A stretch of DNA of 20,434 nt, from the NCBI GenBank assembly GCA_021780395.1, contig JAJXYU010000197.1:1-20434 (forward strand), written 5' to 3'. The DNA is from Pseudomonadota bacterium. GTDB taxonomy: Bacteria > Pseudomonadota > Gammaproteobacteria > Steroidobacterales > Steroidobacteraceae. The notes below the pieces were generated by a model. That model ran no database searches. It saw only the letters and a program-made list of their open reading frames with translations, and was not told the origin of the DNA. Position numbers and translations under genes: made by a program. How positions within the stretch are numbered: position 1 is the stretch's first letter; every line of letters starts with the position of its first letter. This document shows, piece after piece, positions 15,199-20,434 of this stretch.

Positions 15199-17487
15199 TC
15201 AACGCTTCGTTCGCCGGCCCGTCGGCCGACCGCGCGCCGGAGCCTTGCGCTTGGCCGCGCGGGTCCGCGCTTTCGCGGAGGCCCGGGTCTTGATGGCGAC
15301 GCGGACTTTCGTCGAGCCCCGCGTCTTCCTGGAAGCGCGGGTCTCGTTGGCGACGCGCGTCTTCGTCGACGCTCGGGTCTTCACGGCGCCTCGGGTCTTC
15401 GCCGACCGGCGCGGCGCCTGCCGCGATGCCCGCTTCGCCGCCACCCGCTTCTTCGGCGCGACGCGCACGCGCGCCGCCGCGACGCCACGGCCGGTCGGCC
15501 GGCGCGACGCCGGCTCACCTGCGGCCGCGTCACCACGCAGCTGCTCGAGGATCGCCGGGTTCTCGAGCGTGGACACGTCCTGCGTGATTTCCTCTCCACG
15601 CGCGATCGCGCGCAGCAGGCGACGCATGATCTTGCCGGATCGGGTCTTCGGCAGATTGTCGGTCAAGCGGATCTCGTCCGGCTTCGCGATCGGGCTCAGC
15701 TGCAGGGCAACCCAGGTCCGCAGCTCCTCGACCAGCGCCTGAGCGGCCACACCGGTCGGCCGCGGTCCCTTGGTCACGAGGAATGCGAACACCGACTCAC
15801 CCTTGATCTCGTGCGGCTTGCCGACGACGGCCGCCTCGGCGACGCGCGGATGGGCGACCAGCGCCGACTCGATTTCCATCGTGCCGAGACGGTGCCCGGC
15901 GACGTTCAGCACGTCGTCGATCCGTCCCATGATCCAGTAGTACCCGTCCGCGTCGCGATGCGCGGAATCGCCGGCGACGTAGAAGCGATTCTGGAATCTC
16001 TGCCAGTAGGTACGCAGATAGCGCTCGTTGTCGCCCCAGATCGTGCGCAGCATCGACGGCCATGGCCGCTTGATCACGAGGTAGCCGCCCGCACCGATCC
16101 GACGCACCGGGCGTCCCTCCTCGTCGACGACGTCGGCGAAGATCCCCGGCAGGGGCTTCGCGCAGGATCCGGGCTTCGCCGGCATCGCGCCGGGCACCGG
16201 CGTCATCATCGCCGCCCCGGTTTCGGTCTGCCACCACGTGTCCACGATCGGGCAGCGTCCGCCGCCGATCGTCCGGTGATACCACATCCACGCTTCCGGG
16301 TTGATCGGCTCGCCGACGCTGCCCAGCACGCGCAACTTCGACAGATCGTAGCGCCGCGGTATCTCGTCGCCGAGTTTCATCAGCGCGCGAATCGCGGTCG
16401 GCGCCGTATAGAAGATCGTCACCCGATGGGTCTCGCACAGCTGCCAGAACCGGCCGCCGTCCGGATGGGTCGGTGCGCCTTCGTACAGCACCACGGTGGC
16501 GCCGGCGGCGAGCGGCCCGTACGCGACATAGGTGTGCCCCGTGATCCAGCCGACGTCGGCGGTGCACCAGAAGACATCGTCCTCCTTCAGGTCGAAGGCC
16601 CAGCGGGTGGTCAGCTTCGCCCCGAGCAGGTATCCGCCGCTCGCGTGCTGGATCCCCTTCGGTCGCCCGGTCGAGCCCGACGTGTACAGCAGGAACAGCG
16701 GATGCTCCGCCTCGACCCATTCGGGTTCGCAGGATGCGCTTTGGCCGACGAGCACCTCGTGCCACCAATGGTCGCGCCCGGCGCGCATCTCGCATTCGCC
16801 ACCGATGCGCGCGTACACGATCACGCGCTGAACGCTCGCGCAGCCCTCGGCGAGCGCCTTGTCGACCGCGCGTTTGAGTTCGATGCGGTGACCGCCGCGC
16901 CAGCCGCCGTCGGCGGTGATCACCATCTTCGCGCCGGCGTCCTCGATCCGGTCCTTCACCGCGTTCGCGGAGAAGCCGCCGAACACCACCGAGTGCACGG
17001 CGCCGATCCGCGCGCAGGCCTGCATCGCGACGACCGCTTCGGGGATCAGCGGCATGTAGATCACGACCCGGTCGCCCTTGCTGATCCCGTGCATCTTGAG
17101 CGCATTCGCGAACCGGCACACCTCCGCGTGCAGTTCGCGGTAGCTCAGCTTGCGCACGTCACCCGGCTCGCCCTCGAACAGGATCGCGGTCTTGTCGGGA
17201 CGCTCGATCAGGTGCACGTCGAGACAGTTGTGCGACACGTTCAGGATTCCATCGCTGAACCAGCGATAGTTAGGCGCGTCCGAGTCGTCCAGCGGCACCG
17301 TGAACGGCCGCCGCCACTCGATCTCGCGTTGCGCGAGGCCGGCCCAGAAGCCGATGTAATCCTCCGCCGCGCGAGCGTGCATCGCCTCGAGCGCCGCGGC
17401 GTCGATGCCGGCGCCGGCGACGAACGAGGCGGACGGCGGGAACCGCCGCTCCTCGTGCAGGACCGATTGGATGGCTTTCTGTGACAC
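15199..17487 (-). CDS. acs: Acetyl-CoA synthetase with a histone-H1-like basic C-terminal tail
   Basis: It activates acetate with ATP and CoA to acetyl-CoA via acetyl-AMP. The 762-residue product has a complete core of about 653 residues, the usual Acs length. The core contains [14 protein letters not shown] (from Tyr268), TWWQTETG (around 417-424), [20 protein letters not shown] and [11 protein letters not shown], with Lys619 as the conserved catalytic lysine that is acetylated in other Acs enzymes. Residues 654-762 are an extra tail with 39 Lys/Arg and only two Glu, including eight six-residue repeats built on K-T-R. The tail is in frame with no stop or frameshift between. GTG 17487 is chosen as start because GGGGAG (17496-17501) is well placed and [10 protein letters not shown] is the usual Acs start; ATG 17520 would add 11 residues. 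It lies 34 bases after the exonuclease gene and 11 before the NnrU-family gene. The tail probably binds nucleic acid or another polyanion; this is inference. Confidence 0.95.
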   Translation of the reverse strand: MSQKAIQSVLHEERRFPPSASFVAGAGIDAAALEAMHARAAEDYIGFWAGLAQREIEWRRPFTVPLDDSDAPNYRWFSDGILNVSHNCLDVHLIERPDKTAILFEGEPGDVRKLSYRELHAEVCRFANALKMHGISKGDRVVIYMPLIPEAVVAMQACARIGAVHSVVFGGFSANAVKDRIEDAGAKMVITADGGWRGGHRIELKRAVDKALAEGCASVQRVIVYARIGGECEMRAGRDHWWHEVLVGQSASCEPEWVEAEHPLFLLYTSGSTGRPKGIQHASGGYLLGAKLTTRWAFDLKEDDVFWCTADVGWITGHTYVAYGPLAAGATVVLYEGAPTHPDGGRFWQLCETHRVTIFYTAPTAIRALMKLGDEIPRRYDLSKLRVLGSVGEPINPEAWMWYHRTIGGGRCPIVDTWWQTETGAAMMTPVPGAMPAKPGSCAKPLPGIFADVVDEEGRPVRRIGAGGYLVIKRPWPSMLRTIWGDNERYLRTYWQRFQNRFYVAGDSAHRDADGYYWIMGRIDDVLNVAGHRLGTMEIESALVAHPRVAEAAVVGKPHEIKGESVFAFLVTKGPRPTGVAAQALVEELRTWVALQLSPIAKPDEIRLTDNLPKTRSGKIMRRLLRAIARGEEITQDVSTLENPAILEQLRGDAAAGEPASRRPTGRGVAAARVRVAPKKRVAAKRASRQAPRRSAKTRGAVKTRASTKTRVANETRASRKTRGSTKVRVAIKTRASAKARTRAAKRKAPARGRPTGRRTKR
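15259..15402 (-). repeat. Eight 18-base coding repeats (KTR hexapeptides) in the acs tail
   Basis: On the coding strand, eight consecutive six-residue units have Lys (once Glu) at one position, mostly Thr next, and Arg always third: [47 protein letters not shown]. In DNA this is an 18-base period in which GGGTCTT-like or CGCGTCTT-like blocks recur on the plus strand. Codons between copies differ, so the copies have diverged while keeping the K-T-R spacing. Such repeats arise by slippage or unequal recombination and can vary in number between strains. A basic K/R/A/T-rich sequence flanks them on both sides. Confidence 0.9.
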
Positions 17488-17495
17488 GGCGTCGT

Positions 17496-17501
17496 CTCCC
17501 C
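17496..17501 (-). promoter_or_regulatory. Ribosome-binding site deciding the acs start
   Basis: On the minus strand GGGGAG precedes the GTG codon at 17487 with an 8-base spacer. It supports initiation at GTG 17487 rather than the in-frame ATG at 17520, which has no such site and touches the exonuclease stop. Confidence 0.65.
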
Positions 17502-17521
17502 GAATGCGTCGCGAAAACATT

Positions 17522-18448
17522 CTACCCGCAGTCCGCCGGCGCGCGCAGCGCGATGCGCTCGAACTGGCGGCGCAGCCCGGCGCCGAACCCCTGCGCCTCG
17601 AAGAACGCCGATATCGCGGTCCCGTCGGGCATACGCGGCCGCAAGTCCTCGAGCGTCGCGTCGACCGGCAGGTCGCACTGGATCACGGTGAGCCGGCGCG
17701 CGAAGAACGCGGTCTCGCGATGCGCGAGCAGCGCCCGCCGGACGCGGTCGGCGCCACGCAGCCCGAGTGTCGCGATCCGGCCGAGGTTGGCGTAGAGATC
17801 CTCGAGCGAATGGAACTCCGCCAGCAGCCGCGACGCGGTCTGGCGTCCGATGCCCGGGACGCCCGGAACGTTGTCCACGGCGTCGCCGGTCAGCGCCAGG
17901 AAATCGGCGAGTCGTTCGGGCGTCGCACCGAAGCGCGCACCGATTTCGTCGTACCCGTAGCGGTCGCGACCACCGCCGTCCCAGAACAGATCGCCGTCGC
18001 GGATCAGTTGCGCGAGGTCCTTGTCGCGCGTCAGCAGCACGTTACGCAGCCCGGCGGACCGGGCGCGCGCGACGAACGTCCCGATCAGATCGTCCGCTTC
18101 GTAGCGCCCGCTCGCGAACGCCGCGACGCCGGCGAGCCGGCAGAATTCGCGGCACAGCCCGAACTGGCGCGCGAGGTCCGGTGGCGGCTCGGCGCGGTTC
18201 GCCTTGTACGCGGGAAAGATCGAGTGTCGATACGACGTCTCGCCGCCGGGGCCGGGGTCGAACGCGACCACGATTCGCGCGGGGCGCTCGCGCTCGAGAA
18301 GATCCGCGAGAAAGCGCGCGAAACCGTACAGCGCATGGGTCGGCTGGCCGTCGGCGTCCGCGAAATCGCCCGCGAGCGAATGGTACGCACGAAAGATGAA
18401 GTAGCTCGCGTCGACGTGGTAGACGACGCCGGGCCAAACCGCGTTCAC
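17522..18448 (-). CDS. 5'-3' exonuclease (DNA polymerase I N-terminal-domain family)
   Basis: This 308-residue stand-alone protein belongs to the PIN/flap-nuclease family like ExoIX and the Pol I 5' nuclease. Visible metal-site and DNA-binding motifs are [15 protein letters not shown] (N-terminal Asp), [21 protein letters not shown] (helical arch with Tyr, Lys, Arg), [26 protein letters not shown] and [20 protein letters not shown] (helix-three-turn-helix). All the acidic clusters expected of an active nuclease are present. It is longer than E. coli ExoIX (about 250) and close to many gammaproteobacterial homologues. The start is GTG 18448, which overlaps the HNH gene stop by four bases (GTGA), so the two nucleases are translationally coupled. 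A role in flap removal or repair is expected; whether it is active as ExoIX is debated for that family. Confidence 0.9.
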   Translation of the reverse strand: MNAVWPGVVYHVDASYFIFRAYHSLAGDFADADGQPTHALYGFARFLADLLERERPARIVVAFDPGPGGETSYRHSIFPAYKANRAEPPPDLARQFGLCREFCRLAGVAAFASGRYEADDLIGTFVARARSAGLRNVLLTRDKDLAQLIRDGDLFWDGGGRDRYGYDEIGARFGATPERLADFLALTGDAVDNVPGVPGIGRQTASRLLAEFHSLEDLYANLGRIATLGLRGADRVRRALLAHRETAFFARRLTVIQCDLPVDATLEDLRPRMPDGTAISAFFEAQGFGAGLRRQFERIALRAPADCG

Positions 18449-19110
18449 ATCCGCCAGAGCTGGATCCGCTCGTGCAGCGGACTCGTTCGCGGGAAGTGCG
18501 CCAGCAGGTACTCCATCTGGTCCGCGAGCACGCGCCGGCCCTTCAGGTAGATGTACTCGGCGTAGGTCGGCGTGAACGGCACCGCGAGCAGCTGCATGCC
18601 CGCCTGTTCCGGCGTGCGCGAGGCCTTCGCGTTGTTGCAGCGGCGACAGGCCGTGACCACGTTCGCCCACAGGTCGCGGCCGCCGCGACTGAACGGCGTC
18701 ACGTGATCGCGCGACAGCTGTCCGTAGGGAAAGCGCGCGCCGCAGTACAGGCACAGATAAGCATCCCGGCGAAACAGGGTCTGGTTGTTCAACGGCGGCG
18801 TATAGGCCGCGCCGCGCAGATTGCCGGGATTGCCGGTATGACCGACGGTCGCGATGATCGAATGGACCTCGACCACGGTGCGCCGCCCGGTGATCGCGGA
18901 CGTGCCGCCGAACAGCCGGTACAGGCGGGTCCCGCACGCATAGGCCACCTGTCCGGTGTGGTAGAGTCGGGCGGCCTCGCGATAATCGACCCACTCGAGC
19001 GGCATGCCCGATACGTCGGTGCGCAGCACCTGTTGCGACAGCGGATGGGCGGACGGCGCCGCGCGGGCGCGCGGGTCGTCGGGCCCGAAGTCGTGCGTCG
19101 CGGCCACCAT
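18445..19110 (-). CDS. HNH endonuclease family protein
   Basis: This 221-residue protein has an HNH/zinc-finger nuclease core in its second half. CLYCG and CRRCN supply the four metal-binding cysteines, with SRDHVTPFSRGGRDLWANVV between them giving the DH and N of the HNH motif. KASRTPEQAGMQL follows. The first half (EWVDYREAARLYHTG) and the C-terminal EYIYLKGRRVLADQMEYLL are also typical of a widespread chromosomal HNH family of unknown role. Target specificity is unknown, and no methylase or restriction partner is nearby. The start is uncertain: ATG 19110 is used here because a promoter-like pair lies just before it; an in-frame TTG at 19149 would add 13 residues. Its stop overlaps the exonuclease start by four bases. 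It heads the operon that ends with acs and the NnrU-family gene. Confidence 0.88.
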   Translation of the reverse strand: MVAATHDFGPDDPRARAAPSAHPLSQQVLRTDVSGMPLEWVDYREAARLYHTGQVAYACGTRLYRLFGGTSAITGRRTVVEVHSIIATVGHTGNPGNLRGAAYTPPLNNQTLFRRDAYLCLYCGARFPYGQLSRDHVTPFSRGGRDLWANVVTACRRCNNAKASRTPEQAGMQLLAVPFTPTYAEYIYLKGRRVLADQMEYLLAHFPRTSPLHERIQLWRM

Positions 19111-19117
19111 AGGCTGG

Positions 19118-19145
19118 TTAAGATAGTCGAGTCCTGTGCCATAAT
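19118..19145 (+). promoter_or_regulatory. pntAA: Putative promoter of the pntAA-pntAB operon
   Basis: TTAAGA (19118-19123) and CATAAT (19140-19145) are spaced 16 bases. TG at 19137-19138, one base before the -10 box, gives an extended -10 (TGC-CATAAT). Transcription would start near 19152, and the strong ribosome site GAGGAGAG (19158-19165) precedes pntAA ATG 19173 by 7 bases. The site overlaps the opposing HNH promoter. Confidence 0.5.
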
Positions 19146-19149
19146 TCAA
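19120..19149 (-). promoter_or_regulatory. Putative promoter of the HNH-exonuclease-acs operon
   Basis: On the minus strand TTGAAT (19149-19144) and TATCTT (19125-19120) match the -35 and -10 consensus at about four of six positions each, spaced 18 bases. The expected start site lies at about 19110-19113, on or next to ATG 19110, so the HNH message may be leaderless. No Shine-Dalgarno is seen for that ATG, which fits. Confidence 0.42.
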
Positions 19150-19172
19150 CGTCGCTTGAGGAGAGCAAGCAG

Positions 19173-20297
19173 ATGACCGTGACCGTCGGAGTCCTCACGG
19201 AAACCGCCGCGAGGGAGACCCGGGTCGCCGTGACGCCGGAAGTGGCCTCGAAGCTCAAGGGCCTCGGCGCCGTGGTGTTGATGCAGCGGGGCGCGGGGGA
19301 TGCGGCGCATTTCCCCGATGCGCTGTACGCGGACGTCACGTTCGCCGAGCCGTCCGCGATCCTCGCGCGGGCGAACCTGCTGCTCAAGGTCCAGCCGCCG
19401 TCGGCCGCCGAGGTCGAGGGGTTGCAGCCCGGTGCGGTGGTGATCGGCTTCATGCAGGCTTACGCCCGTCCGGATCTGGTGCGGGCGCTGCGCGACCGGC
19501 GGATCACGAGTTTCGCGATGGAACTGGTCCCCCGGATCTCGCGCGCGCAATCGATGGACGCGTTGTCGTCGCAGGCGGCGGTCGCGGGCTACAAGGCCGT
19601 GCTGATCGCCGCGAATCAGCTGGAGAAGTTCCTGCCGATGCTCACCACCGCGGCGGGAACGATCCGCCCGGCGACCGTGCTGGTGATCGGCGCGGGCGTC
19701 GCCGGGCTCCAGGCGATCGCGACCGCGAAACGCCTCGGCGCGATCGTCGAAGCCTACGACGTTCGCAGCGCGACCCGTGAACAGGTCCGCTCGCTCGGCG
19801 CGAAATTCGTCGATACCGGCGTCTCCGCCGAGGGCGCCGGCGGTTACGCGCGCGAGCTCACCGACGAGGAGAAGGCGAAGCAACAAGCGGTCCTCGATGC
19901 GAGGGTCGCGGCGAGCGACGTGGTGATCACGACCGCGTCCGTGCCCGGCCGGCCCGCGCCGCGGATCGTCGGCGAGGCGGCGGTCGAACGCATGCGGCCG
20001 GGATCCGTGATCGTCGACATCGCCGCCGAGCAAGGCGGCAACTGCGCGTTGACCCGGGCGGGCGAAACGATCGTCCACCGCGGGGTCACGATCGCGGGTC
20101 CGGTGAACCTCGGCGCGACGCTGCCGTTCCACGCGAGCGAGATGTACGCGCGAAACCTGCTGAATCTGGTGAAGCCGGCGTTCTCGAACGGTGAATGGCG
20201 GGTCGACTGGAGCGACGAGGTGTTCGCCGAGGCCGTCCTGACCCACGACGGCCAGATCAAGCACGAAGCCACCCGCAAAGCGGTGGAAGGAAAATGA
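19173..20297 (+). CDS. pntAA: NAD(P) transhydrogenase subunit alpha, part 1 (PntAA)
   Basis: This 374-residue protein is the NAD(H)-binding domain I of proton-translocating transhydrogenase, which makes NADPH from NADH using the proton gradient. It shows the AlaDH/PNT fold: GVLTETAARETRVAVTPE at the start, ELVPRISRAQSMDALSSQAA (mobile and dimer region), Rossmann VLVIGAGVAGLQAIATAKRL (around 170-189) with the NAD-selective Asp in AYDVR, and IVDIAAEQGGNCALT near 288-302. It stops after domain I, so this is the split three-subunit form; pntAB follows four bases later. The domain is soluble and docks on the membrane subunits. It is divergent from the HNH operon. Confidence 0.95.
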   Translation: MTVTVGVLTETAARETRVAVTPEVASKLKGLGAVVLMQRGAGDAAHFPDALYADVTFAEPSAILARANLLLKVQPPSAAEVEGLQPGAVVIGFMQAYARPDLVRALRDRRITSFAMELVPRISRAQSMDALSSQAAVAGYKAVLIAANQLEKFLPMLTTAAGTIRPATVLVIGAGVAGLQAIATAKRLGAIVEAYDVRSATREQVRSLGAKFVDTGVSAEGAGGYARELTDEEKAKQQAVLDARVAASDVVITTASVPGRPAPRIVGEAAVERMRPGSVIVDIAAEQGGNCALTRAGETIVHRGVTIAGPVNLGATLPFHASEMYARNLLNLVKPAFSNGEWRVDWSDEVFAEAVLTHDGQIKHEATRKAVEGK

Positions 20298-20301
20298 ACC
20301 C

Positions 20302-20434
20302 ATGATCGACGGCGTGATCGCACTCTACATCTTCATGCTCGCGGCATTCACCGGTTACGAGGTGATCTCGCGGGTGCCGGTGATCCTGCACACGCCCTTG
20401 ATGTCCGGATCGAACTTCGTGCACGGGATCGTGC
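20302..20434 (+). CDS. pntAB: NAD(P) transhydrogenase subunit alpha, part 2 (PntAB), cut by window edge
   Basis: ATG 20302 opens a frame of 44 complete codons that runs off the window: MIDGVIALYIFMLAAFTGYE, then VISRVPVILHTPLMSGSNFV and HGIV. The first hydrophobic helix and the RVPxxLHTPLMSGxNxxHG signature identify the small membrane subunit of the split transhydrogenase. It lies four bases after the pntAA stop, with GGAAGGA at 20286-20292 as a likely ribosome site. pntB is expected just beyond the window. Confidence 0.9.
   Translation, partial: MIDGVIALYIFMLAAFTGYEVISRVPVILHTPLMSGSNFVHGIV

Noticed and set aside
15259..15402. Regular 18-base repeats considered as a CRISPR or intergenic satellite
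   Set aside because: The repeats have no spacers, lie inside an intact reading frame and give a regular protein pattern, so they are coding repeats.
15199..15528. The acs tail as a frameshift artefact reading into another frame
   Set aside because: The tail is in the same frame as the core. Its regular K-T-R spacing and eight-unit period are not expected from a shifted frame, and the stop falls just before the next gene.
15811..17484. Plus-strand open frame opposite acetyl-CoA synthetase
   Set aside because: All Acs motifs are on the minus strand; the antisense translation has no domain.

Overview
The window is GC-rich chromosomal DNA from a proteobacterium, most likely a gammaproteobacterium. 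The clues are a gamma-type glutamate-cysteine ligase start, a FadI-like thiolase, a BetI-like regulator and a split pntAA/pntAB transhydrogenase. The genus cannot be fixed from this sequence alone. Coding density is very high, and no stretch over 300 bases lacks a gene. I see no tRNA, rRNA, CRISPR array, insertion sequence or prophage gene.

Layout. (1) 1-226, minus: the start of gshA, cut by the window edge. (2) 357-6901, plus: an acyl/acetyl-CoA block with a FadI-like thiolase, dienelactone hydrolase, succinate-semialdehyde dehydrogenase (gabD), a two-domain VOC protein overlapping gabD, and a long CoA-transferase/hydrolase-family protein. (3) 6939-8660: an Lrp/AsnC regulator divergent from alanine dehydrogenase, with an AT-rich Lrp-box-like site between them. 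(4) 8718-10043, minus: an MFS transporter. (5) 10239-14599, plus: a tight three-gene operon of a trimethylamine-dehydrogenase-like flavoenzyme, a BetI-like TetR regulator and a PYROXD2/phytoene-desaturase-like oxidoreductase. (6) 14612-19110, minus: an apparent operon running HNH endonuclease, 5'-3' exonuclease, acetyl-CoA synthetase, NnrU-family membrane protein. (7) 19173 to the right edge, plus: pntAA and the start of pntAB, divergent from the HNH gene across interleaved promoter-like sequences.

The dominant theme is central carbon and redox metabolism: acetyl-CoA formation and use, alanine and succinate-semialdehyde oxidation, NADPH balance.

The most unusual object is the acetyl-CoA synthetase. 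Its complete catalytic core of about 653 residues is followed by a 109-residue, strongly basic, histone-H1-like tail with eight six-residue repeats built on K-T-R. The gene lies directly downstream of two DNA nucleases. A nucleoid-associated acetyl-CoA synthetase is a testable inference from this. Two further enzymes look repurposed: the TMADH-like protein lacks the flavin-linking Cys and a catalytic His of TMADH, and the CoA-transferase-like protein appears to lack the catalytic Glu.
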